A DNA stretch of 64,000 nt from contig JAVJOU010000018.1 in the NCBI GenBank assembly GCA_040216635.1, positions 1-64,000 of the forward strand. Reading direction: 5' to 3'. The notes below the pieces were generated by a model. The model worked only from the letters and a program-made list of their open reading frames with translations. It was not told where the DNA came from and searched no databases. The position numbers and the translations under genes are program-made. This document shows, in pieces, positions 8,842 to 17,686 of this stretch (positions within the stretch are counted from its first letter, which is position 1; each line of letters opens with the position of its first letter). The DNA comes from UBA1479 sp040216635 (GTDB taxonomy: Bacteria; Pseudomonadota; Alphaproteobacteria; Rhodospirillales; Casp-alpha2).

Positions 8842-10027
8842 TCAAACGGTCCAATTCCGCCAACAGCTTGTCGATCTGATTACGCCAGGACCAATCCTGC
8901 ATGAAGCGGCGGGCGGCATCGCCGCGACGGCGCGCGTCTTCGCGGTTCTGATAGGCGGCTTCCAAGGATTCGACGATTTCATCCACATCCGATTCCCGCC
9001 AATGGTCGGCGCCTTGCGGGCCGAAGGGAACGAAGGTTTGGCGGTGCAGGGGATAACAATGGTTGCTGCCGTCGCCAGCGCCGATCAGGTCCATGTGGCC
9101 GCTGTTGGCGGAAAGTATGCAGGGAACGCCGGCCGAAAGGGTTTCCATGGCGACAAGGTTGGTGCCGCCCTCGCATCGGTTGGGGAACAGGCCGATATCG
9201 CATTCCCGCAGCAAGGCGGGCATATCGGCGTTGAACACCGGGCTCAGGTCCATATGGGCGCCTTCGGGTACCCCTTGGGCGCGAACCCAGTCGTTGATAC
9301 AGTTGGGAAAAGGCTGATCGACGGCGGGCGGGCCGCTGACATGCGGGCTGGCTGCCATGTCTTGCATGATGGCGGGCCAGGGGTTCAGCCAGACCGTGAC
9401 CAGCAGGGCATCCGGATGGCGTTCTTGAAAGCGCTTGAACGCGGCGACGACAAGGTCCTGACCTTTGCGAAGTTCCAGCTTGCCGCCGGAAAACACGACG
9501 AAGCGGTCGCCGAACCGGCCGGTGCGCGGGCCGGGGGCGAATTTGTCCCAATCCACGCCCTGAAACACGCAGCCGACACGGGGAAACCCCATGTCGTGCA
9601 GGATTTCCGCGTTCCAGGTCGACCCGGCCATGATGATCTGGAAGTGGTCGTTCCGTGCGACCGCGTTGTCGGCGAAGACCATGTTCTCGAAAAAGGTAAA
9701 CCCGACATTGGGCTCGCCCCGAAAACGGGCGGCCTCGGGCGGTTCCTCCAAGTTGTTGCCCAGGGAATGCAGAACATGGACGCCGCCCAAGGTCACCTGA
9801 CCCTTGGATTGGGAAGAAATCTGTTGGTCGATGATCTGTTGCTCGTCCATGAGCGGCTGAAAGAGAGTCCGGTCGGCGGCGTCGATCAGGTCCGGTTGCA
9901 TGGGGAACAGGGTGATGGGTTTGGGGGCTCCGCGGCGCAGGAGTTCGCGCAGCAGATTGGCCCCGAACACGCCCCATCCGTGAACGGCGGAGGGCGGCCA
10001 GGTCAGGGCGATGGCATTGATGGCCAT
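8834..10027 (-). CDS. GT-B glycosyltransferase (family 1/4 type)
   Basis: 397 residues with a GT4-like layout: the N-terminal half has WPPSAVHGWGVFGANLL, and the C-terminal half has a FSGGKLELRKGQDLVV strand-loop and the EGGTNLVAMETLSAGVP motif, whose acidic residues contact the nucleotide-sugar phosphate in this family. It probably transfers a hexose to a glycan or protein; donor and acceptor cannot be read from the sequence. ATG 10027 sits one base after the stop of the SDR gene, so translation is probably coupled. A longer in-frame start at 10192 lies inside the SDR gene and is rejected. It is the last gene of a radA-cvpA-purF-SDR-GT run. Confidence 0.83.
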   Translation of the reverse strand: MAINAIALTWPPSAVHGWGVFGANLLRELLRRGAPKPITLFPMQPDLIDAADRTLFQPLMDEQQIIDQQISSQSKGQVTLGGVHVLHSLGNNLEEPPEAARFRGEPNVGFTFFENMVFADNAVARNDHFQIIMAGSTWNAEILHDMGFPRVGCVFQGVDWDKFAPGPRTGRFGDRFVVFSGGKLELRKGQDLVVAAFKRFQERHPDALLVTVWLNPWPAIMQDMAASPHVSGPPAVDQPFPNCINDWVRAQGVPEGAHMDLSPVFNADMPALLRECDIGLFPNRCEGGTNLVAMETLSAGVPCILSANSGHMDLIGAGDGSNHCYPLHRQTFVPFGPQGADHWRESDVDEIVESLEAAYQNREDARRRGDAARRFMQDWSWRNQIDKLLAELDRLTP

Positions 10028-10028
10028 A

Positions 10029-10760
10029 TCAGCTTTCCGGCTGGTGTTCCTTGGCGGTGATCGTTTCACCGTGCAGGGAGCAGGCGGGTTCACACAGGCG
10101 TACGAAATCCTCGGCGATCGATTCCGGCGTTTTAACGCTGTCCGGGTCTTCTCCCGGAAAGGCCCGGGCCCGCATGTTGGTGCGGGTCGCACCGGGGTTC
10201 AGGATGTTGACCTTCACGTTGGTCGTGACCGTTTCCTCGGCATAAATCTTTGCCGTCATTTCCATGGCAGCCTTGGACACGGCATAGGCCGACCAATAGG
10301 CGCGGGCTTCGTGGCCCACGGTGGAGGTCACCATCACGACCCGTCCGGCATCCGATTGGCGGAGTAGCGGGTCCAACGATCGGATCAGACGCCAGTTGGC
10401 CGTGCAATTGACGGCCATGACCTCGTCCCAGGTTTCCGGCTTGGTATGACCCAGCGGGCTCAGCGTGCCGAGCATGCCGGCGTTGCCGACCAGGATGTCC
10501 AGTTTGCCGTGGCGCTCATAAATGGCGGCGCCCAAGCGGTCGATGGCATCGAAATCGGTGATGTCCATGGGGACCAGCGTCGCGTTTTGCCCCGAGGCGG
10601 CGCGAACTTCGTCGTCCACTTCCTCAAGCGCGCCGGTGGTCCGCCCGGTCAGGATCAGGCTGGCGCCCTCGGCCGCGAAGCGCAGGGCCACGGCCCGGCC
10701 GATGCCGCGTGTCGCACCGGTGATGACGGCGATCCGGTCCTTCAGTCTGCCATCGGACAA
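10029..10760 (-). CDS. Short-chain dehydrogenase/reductase, TTG start
   Basis: 243 residues of a classical SDR: TGATRGIGRA dinucleotide-binding glycine motif, NAG loop (ILVGNAGML), catalytic Ser in VTSTVG and the YAVSK pair. The PGATRT segment after the sixth strand is also typical. The family reduces or oxidises carbonyl/hydroxyl groups using NAD(P)H; the substrate is unknown. Start TTG at 10760 is inferred because AGAGGG lies about 8 nt before it and the protein then begins at the expected distance from the first beta strand; an ATT-region start at 10814 would overlap purF by 50 bp. It follows purF with only 4 bp between them. Confidence 0.85.
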   Translation of the reverse strand: MSDGRLKDRIAVITGATRGIGRAVALRFAAEGASLILTGRTTGALEEVDDEVRAASGQNATLVPMDITDFDAIDRLGAAIYERHGKLDILVGNAGMLGTLSPLGHTKPETWDEVMAVNCTANWRLIRSLDPLLRQSDAGRVVMVTSTVGHEARAYWSAYAVSKAAMEMTAKIYAEETVTTNVKVNILNPGATRTNMRARAFPGEDPDSVKTPESIAEDFVRLCEPACSLHGETITAKEHQPES

Positions 10761-10764
10761 GGGT

Positions 10765-12267
10765 TCAGCCCTCTTCCAGCAGGGACAATTGGCGCGGACC
10801 CCGGTCCGAATCACGATCGCTCAGAGGAATGGGATATTCACCGGTGAAGCAGGCATCGCAATAGCGGGGGATTTCCATGTCGCGGCCGGTTTCACCGACG
10901 GCGCGATACAACCCATCCCAGGAAATGAAGGCCAGACTGTCGACACCGATGATATCGGCCATGCCCTGAATATCGTGCTGGGCGGCCAGCAATTGCGAGC
11001 GTTCGGGTGTGTCGATCCCGTAGAAACAGGAATGGGTCGTCGGCGGGCTGGAAATCCGCATATGGACTTCGCTGGCACCGGCATCGCGCACCATTTCCAC
11101 GATCTTCACCGAAGTGGTGCCGCGCACGATGCTGTCATCCACCAGAACGACGCGCTTGCCTTTCAGTTCGGCCACATTGCCGTTGTGCTTCAAACGCACA
11201 CCCAGGTGGCGAATGTTGTCCGTGGGTTCGATGAAGGTTCGGCCCACATAATGATTGCGGATGATCCCCAATTCGAAAGGAATGCCGGTTTCGCGGGCAA
11301 AGCCGATCGCCGAAGGCACGCCGGAATCAGGCACGGGGACCACGACATCGGCCTCGACCGGCGATTCATGGGCCAGTTCGGCACCGATGCGTTTGCGGAC
11401 TTCGTAAACGTTCTGCCCTTCGATGATGGAATCGGGGCGTGCGAAATAGATATGTTCGAAGATGCAGAACCGGCGGGCCCGGCTTTGTCCGAAGGGGTGA
11501 TAACTGGTCACGCCGTCGGCATCGATGACGATGATTTCGCCGGGTTCCACGTCGCGGATGAAATCAGCGCCGATGATATCCAGGGCACAGGTTTCCGACG
11601 CCAGGATATGGGCGTCGCCCAGCCGACCCAAAACCAACGGCCTGACACCCATGGGATCGCGCACGCCGATCAGCTTTTTCTGCGTCATGGCGACCAGGGA
11701 ATAGGCCCCTTCGATCTGGCGCAGGGCCTCGATCAGGCGGTCGACCACATGACCCGCCGTGCTGACCGCCATCAGATGAATGATGACTTCCGTATCGCTG
11801 GTCGACTGAAAGATGTTGCCCCGTTCGACCAGGGCCTGGCGAAGCTGGTAGGCATTGGTCAGGTTGCCGTTATGGGCCACGGCCAGGCCGCCGAAGATGA
11901 ATTCGGCGAAAAGTGGCTGAATGTTGCGGATGACCGTGCCGCCCGAGGTCGAATAGCGCACGTGCCCCATTGCAACGCTGCCTTTCAGGCGCTTGATGAT
12001 ATCGGGGTCGTTGTAGTTGTCGCCGACCAGACCTAGGGCGCGGTGGCTATGAAATTGTTCCTGGTCGTAGGCGACGATACCGGCCGATTCCTGGCCCCGG
12101 TGCTGCAGGGCGTGCAGGCCGAGCGCCGTATGGGCCGCCGCGTCCTCGTGGCCGTAAATGCCGAAGACGCCGCATTCCTCGCGCAGCTTGTCGTCGTCCC
12201 AGGGGGCCGTCTTGGCGCGGGCCGAAGGCGTATAGGCCGACGCGGGGAGGAGCAGGGGAGAATTCAT
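10765..12267 (-). CDS. purF: Amidophosphoribosyltransferase (PurF)
   Basis: Catalyses the first committed step of purine synthesis: glutamine plus PRPP to 5-phosphoribosylamine. About 500 residues. The N-terminal nucleophile Cys is at residue 32 in REECGVFGIYG, so a ~31-residue propeptide must be removed; GLHALQHRGQESAGI and SDTEV follow in the glutaminase domain. The phosphoribosyltransferase domain has the PRPP-binding motif VVLVDDSIVRGTT. ATG 12267 is chosen; a longer start at 12324 adds an unlikely stretch. It follows cvpA, a long-known neighbour of purF, and the pair lies downstream of radA as in many alphaproteobacteria. Confidence 0.97.
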   Translation of the reverse strand: MNSPLLLPASAYTPSARAKTAPWDDDKLREECGVFGIYGHEDAAAHTALGLHALQHRGQESAGIVAYDQEQFHSHRALGLVGDNYNDPDIIKRLKGSVAMGHVRYSTSGGTVIRNIQPLFAEFIFGGLAVAHNGNLTNAYQLRQALVERGNIFQSTSDTEVIIHLMAVSTAGHVVDRLIEALRQIEGAYSLVAMTQKKLIGVRDPMGVRPLVLGRLGDAHILASETCALDIIGADFIRDVEPGEIIVIDADGVTSYHPFGQSRARRFCIFEHIYFARPDSIIEGQNVYEVRKRIGAELAHESPVEADVVVPVPDSGVPSAIGFARETGIPFELGIIRNHYVGRTFIEPTDNIRHLGVRLKHNGNVAELKGKRVVLVDDSIVRGTTSVKIVEMVRDAGASEVHMRISSPPTTHSCFYGIDTPERSQLLAAQHDIQGMADIIGVDSLAFISWDGLYRAVGETGRDMEIPRYCDACFTGEYPIPLSDRDSDRGPRQLSLLEEG

Positions 12268-12333
12268 GTGCGGTATGTACCCCGGATCAAAACGTTTTTC
12301 ACCGTTATTTTTCCCCGCGCCCACGGATAATTT

Positions 12334-13026
12334 TCATCGGCCCGTGGCGTTTTCGATGGCGCGGTCCATCGTTGCGCGTTCCTTGGAACCGTATGCATCC
12401 TCCGGTTGGGCTTTTTGGCTTTCCGGCGGGGGCGTGAACATGCGTTTGATGGCTTCGCCTTCGGATTTGGGGATGCTCGGCATGGGACCGGAAAACCCGG
12501 AAGGAGCAGCGTCTTTCAGCTTGTCTTCGATGTCTTCGGGGATGAGGGCGCGCAATGCGTCCGATCCGCGCAGAACAAGCGGCATGGATTTGGCTTCGCG
12601 CAGCCATTTCGGCTGATCTTCGGGGGTCATCAAGAATTCCAGCCCCAAATAGATCAGGCAGACGATAATTGCCCCCCGGACCAGACCGAACAGGAAGCCG
12701 AGCGACCGGTCGAGCACATTGAGAGAGCTTTGCTGAATGTGTTTGGCGATGGCACGAATGATGAACGACAGCGAAAACAGGGTGAATACGAAAACGACCA
12801 CTCCGGCGGCCAGATCCGCCGCAAGCTGGATCGGGATCAGGTCTCGGGCATAAGGCTGCACGTGGGGAAAGCCGTAGATGGTGGCGAAGATCGCGCCGAT
12901 CCACCCGCCGATGGACAGGACCTCGTGCATGAAGCCCCGGGCATAGGCGAACACGGCAGAAATCAGCAGCACCGCCAGGACGGCCAAATCGACTACGTTG
13001 ACCGGCAGGTCTTTCAGGGTTTCCAT
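12334..13026 (-). CDS. cvpA: CvpA family membrane protein
   Basis: 230 residues. The first ~150 contain four hydrophobic segments (around VVDLAVLAVLLISAVF, LSIGGWIGAIFATIYGF, LAAGVVVFVFTLFSLSFII and SLGFLFGLVRGAIIVCLIY), the CvpA/colicin V production fold, including the conserved RGF and GxxxGLxRG-type turns. The C-terminal ~80 residues are polar and proline-rich and probably cytoplasmic. CvpA proteins affect envelope homeostasis and biofilm in several bacteria, but the molecular role is unsettled. It lies 25 bp after radA and 66 bp before purF on the same strand. Confidence 0.92.
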   Translation of the reverse strand: METLKDLPVNVVDLAVLAVLLISAVFAYARGFMHEVLSIGGWIGAIFATIYGFPHVQPYARDLIPIQLAADLAAGVVVFVFTLFSLSFIIRAIAKHIQQSSLNVLDRSLGFLFGLVRGAIIVCLIYLGLEFLMTPEDQPKWLREAKSMPLVLRGSDALRALIPEDIEDKLKDAAPSGFSGPMPSIPKSEGEAIKRMFTPPPESQKAQPEDAYGSKERATMDRAIENATGR

Positions 13027-13051
13027 GATCCGCCTTGCCTCCGTTCGCCCG

Positions 13052-14476
13052 TTAGGATGCGGATCGGGCGGGGATCGGGGCCGCCGCGCCGGATTCCAGG
13101 AGGTTCACGAGATCGTCCAACCGTTCCAGCGCCTTTACCGTCAGCTCGGAATTTCGGGCGGCTGCGCCCGCTTTTCCTTTGCCCCGGACCTTCGGGACGA
13201 AGGCGCCGGTAAACCCCAGTTTACCCGCTTCTTTCAGGCGCACATCCGTGCGGCTGACGGGACGGATTTCGCCGGACAGGCCGATTTCACCGAACACCAC
13301 CGTTTCCGGCGGCAGGGCGACACCCGTTTGCGATGAAACCAATGCCGCGGCAACAGCCAAATCCGCGGCCGGCTCGCCGATTCTAAGCCCGCCCGCCACG
13401 TTTAGGTACACGTCGCATGATCCCAGTGCAAGGCCGCAGCGGGCCTCCAAAACAGCCAAAATCATGGACAGGCGCCCGGAATCCCAGCCGACCACCGCAC
13501 GGCGCGGCGTGCCCAGGGATGAGGGGGCGACCAGGGCCTGGATTTCAACCAGAACCGGGCGGGAGCCTTCGATCCCGGCGAACACGGCGGATCCGGCCTC
13601 GCGCCCGTCACCGTCGTCCCGGTCGCCCAGGAACAGGGCGGAGGGATTGGTGATTTCCTTCAGGCCGCCGTCGGTCATTTCGAACACGCCGATTTCATCG
13701 GCCGGCCCGAAGCGGTTTTTGACGGCGCGCAGAATGCGGAACTGATGGCCGCGTTCGCCCTCGAAATACAGCACCGTGTCGACCATGTGTTCCAGCACGC
13801 GCGGCCCGGCGATGGTGCCTTCCTTGGTGACATGGCCGACCAGGATCAGAGCAAAGCCCCGCCGTTTGGCCAGACGGATCAGTTCCTGGGCCGAGGTCCG
13901 TACCTGCGCCACCGTGCCGGGTGCCGATTCCAGGGTGTCCACGAACATGGTCTGGATACTGTCGATGATGACCAGATCAGGTGCGCCGGGGGCATCCAGG
14001 GTCGCGACGATGTCACGTACGTTGGTTGCCGCCGTCAGCATTACGGGGGCTTCGGAAAGGCCCAGGCGCGCGGCCCGAAGGCGCAATTGTTCGACCGCTT
14101 CCTCGCCCGAGATATAGGCCGTTTTGTGATTGCCTGCGAGTTTCGCCGCGACCTGCATCAGCAGGGTCGATTTGCCGATGCCGGGATCGCCGCCGACCAG
14201 AACGGCGGAGCCTTGAACCAAGCCGCCGCCTGTGACGCGATCGAATTCGACCATGTCTGCCTGCCAGCGGGGCGGCTGGGGACTGTCGCCCTTCAGGCCG
14301 ACGAATTCGATCTTGCGACCCTTGCGGCCTGTGCCTAAGCCCTTGGGCGTGGCGTCGCCCTGGGTTTCCTCGACCAACGTGTTCCAGGCATCGCAGCCGT
14401 CACATTTGCCCGACCATCGATGATGGACGGCGCCGCATTCCTGACAGACGTACTGGCTCGCGGGGCGCTTGGCCAA
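13052..14476 (-). CDS. radA: DNA repair protein RadA (Sms)
   Basis: 474 residues. RadA is a RecA-like hexameric helicase that helps branch migration during recombination. Domains in order: C4 zinc finger CQECGAVHHRWSGKCDGC near residue 11, ATPase with Walker A GGDPGIGKSTLL, RadA-specific KNRFGP motif, and a C-terminal Lon-protease-like domain (VYLNVAGGLRIGEPAADLA). Start is a TTG with GAGG 5 nt upstream; the protein then begins at the zinc finger as expected. Head of the radA-cvpA-purF run. Confidence 0.96.
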   Translation of the reverse strand: MAKRPASQYVCQECGAVHHRWSGKCDGCDAWNTLVEETQGDATPKGLGTGRKGRKIEFVGLKGDSPQPPRWQADMVEFDRVTGGGLVQGSAVLVGGDPGIGKSTLLMQVAAKLAGNHKTAYISGEEAVEQLRLRAARLGLSEAPVMLTAATNVRDIVATLDAPGAPDLVIIDSIQTMFVDTLESAPGTVAQVRTSAQELIRLAKRRGFALILVGHVTKEGTIAGPRVLEHMVDTVLYFEGERGHQFRILRAVKNRFGPADEIGVFEMTDGGLKEITNPSALFLGDRDDGDGREAGSAVFAGIEGSRPVLVEIQALVAPSSLGTPRRAVVGWDSGRLSMILAVLEARCGLALGSCDVYLNVAGGLRIGEPAADLAVAAALVSSQTGVALPPETVVFGEIGLSGEIRPVSRTDVRLKEAGKLGFTGAFVPKVRGKGKAGAAARNSELTVKALERLDDLVNLLESGAAAPIPARSAS

Positions 14477-14669
14477 TGGAACCTCGCCATTCCGGGGTGG
14501 TCGACATGGGTAAATCGGGCTCGCTTCTCATATCGCGTGGGGCGGGCCAGGGCAAGGATAAGGGCAAGAACGGGACGGCGGCGAAATGGACCGTGAAGTA
14601 TTGCTTATATGCGGAAGTTGCCCAGGGGTGATCTTTTCGGCAATAAGGGAATAGGTGGGAGGCGCCAAG

Positions 14670-15239
14670 GTGAGCGACGAACAGGACCAAAACCCGGGGG
14701 CGGAAACTGAGAGTCCGCAGATGACGTCGGCCGAAGCCCAGGCTCATGTCGATCGCGCCATGACCATGATCAGGCGTATGGACCTGGATGGTGCCCTGGC
14801 CGAACTTGCCGCCGTCGATGAGGCAATCCGTTTTGCCGTGGATCCCGTGGCGCGGGTTCAATGGGGGCGCGTTCTGAACGGTCTGGGTTTTATCGATCTG
14901 ATGGATGCGAAAGAAGCGCGTGCGGCCGTCGACGAATTGGACGAGATGGCGGAAACGGCATTTCGCCGCGGGCTGAAGTTCGCCCTGGCCAGGTTCGAAC
15001 AGGCTTTGGCCGTTCAGGCCGAGCCGAAATTCCGCCGCTATGCCGAATGCAACAAGGCCTATGCCCTGGCTTTACTGGGCAGAGGGGATGCGGCGCGCGA
15101 GCTGTTTCGCACCCTTCTTGGTGCCGGTGGGCGCAACGCTTATGACGAGCAGATCAAGGACACCCGCCACCACCCGATCCCCGAAGACCGGGCCGTGGTG
15201 CGGATGCTGGATGAAATTTGGGAGGAACAAAATAAATGA
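14670..15239 (+). CDS. Small helical TPR-like protein, function unknown
   Basis: 189 residues, all predicted helical after an acidic polar N-terminus (residues 1-20). Helix pairs such as MDLDGALAELAAVDEAIRF and ECNKAYALALLGRGDAAREL resemble degenerate tetratricopeptide repeats. No catalytic motif, signal peptide or membrane segment is visible, and I do not recognise a named family. GTG 14670 is chosen because GGGAGG lies 7 nt before it; an in-frame GTG at 14655 overlaps that site. Its stop overlaps the next gene's start in ATGA, so it is probably translationally coupled to the CitE-like lyase and may work with it. Confidence 0.75.
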   Translation: MSDEQDQNPGAETESPQMTSAEAQAHVDRAMTMIRRMDLDGALAELAAVDEAIRFAVDPVARVQWGRVLNGLGFIDLMDAKEARAAVDELDEMAETAFRRGLKFALARFEQALAVQAEPKFRRYAECNKAYALALLGRGDAARELFRTLLGAGGRNAYDEQIKDTRHHPIPEDRAVVRMLDEIWEEQNK

Positions 15240-16084
15240 CCCTGCGCCGAAGCGTTCTGTTTTACCCCGCCCTCAGCACGGAACGCTGGGACGAAGCCAT
15301 GGCCTCCGGTGCCGACATGATCGTGTTCGACCTGGAAGACGGCACCGTGCCCGCCCGCCGGGAAGAAGCACGGGGCGTCGTGCTGCCCCTTTACGCGGGA
15401 AACAGGGCCGAAGGACAGCCGCTGCGCTTGCTGCGGACCAACAATCCGCGCACCGTTGACGGCATCCGCGACCTTCTTGCCGTGGTCGACTGCGCGGACG
15501 GGCCGGACGGCCTGATCCTGCCCAAAATCGAACATGCCGAGGAAGTGCGTTGGGTTCAGGACCTGCTGGCGCCCAGCCATCCGGATATGGAATTGATTGT
15601 TTTGATCGAAAGCCCGCGCGGCGTGAAAAACGCCATGGAGATCGCCTGTTCGACGCAGGGCCGTGCGGGCCCGCAGATTACCTGTCTGTTTCTGGGGACA
15701 GCGGACTTTTCCGCCTCCATCGGGTCGGACCTGGGCTGGGATGCCCTGGCCCATGCCCGGGCGGAAACGGTCTTGGCTGCCCAGGAAGCCGGTATCGATG
15801 CCATGGACGGGGTGTGGTTCGACCCGTCAGACGAGCCGGGTCTGATCGACGAGGCCGGGCGTATCGCCGCCATGGGATTCACCGGCAAGGCGTCCTACGA
15901 CCAAATCCAGATCGACAACATCCATGCGGCTTTCATGCCTTCGGCGGAACAGATCGATTGGGCCGAACGGGTGCTGGCCGCCGCCGCCGCGGACTCCATG
16001 GGGACCGCGCGGGTCGACGGCAAGATGGTCAACGAATCCATCGCTCGGCGGGCCAGACGTATTCTCGACAGGCGGCCGGCGTAG
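15236..16084 (+). CDS. HpcH/HpaI aldolase / citrate lyase beta-like (CitE) enzyme
   Basis: 282 residues of the CitE-like TIM barrel. Visible motifs: RSVLFYPAL at the start, VFDLEDGTVPARREEAR (metal-binding acidic residues), LPKIEHAEEV and LIVLIESPRGV, and FLGTADFSASIG in place of the usual FGxxD segment. Such proteins cleave or hydrolyse acyl-CoA substrates such as citramalyl-CoA, (S)-malyl-CoA or beta-methylmalyl-CoA; which one cannot be decided here. No citrate lyase alpha or gamma subunit is nearby, so it is a stand-alone lyase or thioesterase and not part of a citrate lyase complex. Coupled by a 4-bp overlap to the preceding TPR-like gene. Confidence 0.85.
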   Translation: MTLRRSVLFYPALSTERWDEAMASGADMIVFDLEDGTVPARREEARGVVLPLYAGNRAEGQPLRLLRTNNPRTVDGIRDLLAVVDCADGPDGLILPKIEHAEEVRWVQDLLAPSHPDMELIVLIESPRGVKNAMEIACSTQGRAGPQITCLFLGTADFSASIGSDLGWDALAHARAETVLAAQEAGIDAMDGVWFDPSDEPGLIDEAGRIAAMGFTGKASYDQIQIDNIHAAFMPSAEQIDWAERVLAAAAADSMGTARVDGKMVNESIARRARRILDRRPA

Positions 16085-16096
16085 GTCGCAGCACGA

Positions 16097-16987
16097 TCAG
16101 GCGCTTAATCGGAAGGGCGCCAATTCGCCGCCGCGCACGGTCGTGCGGATGAAACGTCGCGCCTGATCGCGGGGATAATCCATGCGTCCGGCATGCATCA
16201 GGCCGCCCCGGTTGTCCCACATCAGCGTGTCCCCTGGGGACCACTCATGTTCCCAGCGATAGGCCCCGTCTTCCATCTGATCAGTCAGGTGCTCGATCAG
16301 GGCTTCACTTTCCTCTTCCGGCAGGCCCAGGATATGCGACGTGGTGTAGGGATTGACATAGATCGCGGGCTCGCCCGTGGCGGCGTGTTTGACGATCACC
16401 GGCTGGATCGCAACGGTTTCGGTCTTGTCCTTGCCTTTAAGGGCCTCCGCAGCCTTGGCGGCCAGCGCATTGCGCTTGGCCTGGCCGTACACGAATTCGG
16501 CCGTTAATCCGTCCAGTTTCCGTTTCAGATCGTCCGGCAGCGCCAGATAGGCGAGCGTCGTATTGGCGAAACAGGTATTGCCGCCGCTGTCCGGCACTTC
16601 GACCGCGTGCAGCAAGGTCGCCTTGGCCGGTTCGCGTTCGAACGACAGGTCCGAATGCCAGCCGTCGCGCGTTTTGGGGGCGGCGCCGCGCGCGGCCCCG
16701 ACCTCGTCGAAGGTGCCGTCGGCTTTTTTGTTGGTCATCTGCACGACCTCGGGAACCTCGGGGTGTTGATAGGTCTTTTGTACGTGGACCTGCAGATTGC
16801 CGAAGTTGGCCGAGAAATCGGCGAGCTGGCGGGCGGTCATCGGCTGCTCGCGGATCAGCAATACCTTATGGCGGTTGAAGGCCGCTTCGATGGCGGCGGC
16901 GTCTTCGGATGTCAGGGGCTGGGTGACGTCGATGCCGACAACTTCGGCACCGCAGACGTCGCTTAAGGGGATGATGGTCAATCCCAT
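16097..16987 (-). CDS. TauD/TfdA-family Fe(II)/2-oxoglutarate dioxygenase
   Basis: 296 residues. The facial triad is visible: WHSDLSF supplies the His-x-Asp, and a distal His lies in GGLMHAGRMDYP; the 2-oxoglutarate-binding Arg is in DQARRFIRTTVRG. The N-terminus (GAEVVGIDVTQPL) is typical of TauD/TfdA. These enzymes hydroxylate sulfonates, phenoxyacetates or other small acids, releasing succinate and CO2; no sulfonate transporter is nearby, so taurine should not be assumed. It is transcribed divergently from the cupin gene across a 253-bp gap. Confidence 0.88.
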   Translation of the reverse strand: MGLTIIPLSDVCGAEVVGIDVTQPLTSEDAAAIEAAFNRHKVLLIREQPMTARQLADFSANFGNLQVHVQKTYQHPEVPEVVQMTNKKADGTFDEVGAARGAAPKTRDGWHSDLSFEREPAKATLLHAVEVPDSGGNTCFANTTLAYLALPDDLKRKLDGLTAEFVYGQAKRNALAAKAAEALKGKDKTETVAIQPVIVKHAATGEPAIYVNPYTTSHILGLPEEESEALIEHLTDQMEDGAYRWEHEWSPGDTLMWDNRGGLMHAGRMDYPRDQARRFIRTTVRGGELAPFRLSA

Positions 16988-17201
16988 GGTCGTCTCCTCC
17001 GGCGGGCGCCGGTATGGAAAATGAAAAAGCCGGGCGCCGATCGTTTCTTCTTCGCGGCCAAGCCTGCCACCGGACAGGTGTCGTTGGAAAGGGCGAATAC
17101 TTTAGCATTTTGCCATGCGAAACCGGCGTGAAGTCCATGTAAAGCCCAATGTGCGCCTGAAATCCGGCTTTCGGCACTTGGCGGAACAAGGGCACGGTCC
17201 T

Positions 17202-17214
17202 ATACAGATTGTAT
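17202..17214. promoter_or_regulatory. Candidate operator dyad before the cupin gene
   Basis: ATACA-GAT-TGTAT is a perfect 5-bp inverted repeat with a 3-nt centre, 27 bp upstream of the cupin start and in the divergent gap with the dioxygenase gene. The TGTAT/ATACA half-sites resemble those of some GntR-type repressors, but no regulator gene is adjacent. Confidence 0.3.
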
Positions 17215-17240
17215 GCAATTTAAGGAAACAGGAGAGCGGC

Positions 17241-17606
17241 ATGGCCGACGATAACTTCTTCAATCTTCACGATCTGGCGCAAGGCATTCATCGTCAACTT
17301 TGCGACGGCATCGAAACCCGTATCTTTCCCGGCGAGCAGGCCATGCTTTCCGTGGTCCGGGCGGAACCCAATGCCGAAGGCAGCATCCACAGCCATCCGC
17401 AGGAGCAATGGGGCGTGATGCTCGAAGGTTCCGGCGTGCGCACCCAGAACGGCAAGGAATATCCGGTCAAGGCAGGGGATTTCTGGTGCTCGCCGGGCGG
17501 CGTCGAACATGGCTTCAAGGCCGGCCCAGACGGTGCCGTGGTGCTGGATATCTTCTCGCCGCCGCGCGACGAATACAAAAAGGCGGGGTCCGGGTTCTCC
17601 GGCTGA
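17241..17606 (+). CDS. Single-domain cupin protein
   Basis: 121 residues forming one cupin beta barrel. Motif 1 carries the metal ligands (GSIHSHPQEQWGVMLEGSG) and motif 2 is GDFWCSPGGVEHGF. Small cupins of this kind may be isomerases, dioxygenases or sensors; activity cannot be assigned. ATG 17241 is preferred because AGGAGAG lies 8 nt upstream and the longer reading start at 17115 adds an arginine-rich stretch. Divergent from the dioxygenase gene, with a possible functional link. Confidence 0.82.
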   Translation: MADDNFFNLHDLAQGIHRQLCDGIETRIFPGEQAMLSVVRAEPNAEGSIHSHPQEQWGVMLEGSGVRTQNGKEYPVKAGDFWCSPGGVEHGFKAGPDGAVVLDIFSPPRDEYKKAGSGFSG

Positions 17607-17637
17607 TCCCGATCATCCTAGTCGTGATTACCGGCCT

Positions 17638-17651
17638 TGTTACATGCAACA
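17638..17651. promoter_or_regulatory. Palindrome 1 upstream of the toxin-antitoxin operon
   Basis: TGTTACATGCAACA, an imperfect 14-bp dyad whose arms TGTTAC and GCAACA differ from full complementarity at one base. It is the first of two copies; centres are 19 bp apart, close to two helical turns, so both copies would face the same side of the DNA. Confidence 0.55.
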
Positions 17652-17656
17652 AAAAG

Positions 17657-17670
17657 TGTTACGTGTAACA
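17657..17670. promoter_or_regulatory. Palindrome 2 upstream of the toxin-antitoxin operon
   Basis: TGTTACGTGTAACA, with perfect 6-bp arms TGTTAC/GTAACA around a GT centre, 16 bp before the nucleotidyltransferase start and just before the AAGGAG ribosome binding site. Twelve of 14 bases match palindrome 1. Position and duplication suggest an autoregulatory operator. Confidence 0.6.
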
Positions 17671-17686
17671 ATGAAGGAGCCGATGC

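Noticed and set aside
17638..17670. The paired palindromes as a parS partition site
   Set aside because: parS sites are TGTTTCACGTGAAACA; these lack the core, and no parAB genes are near.
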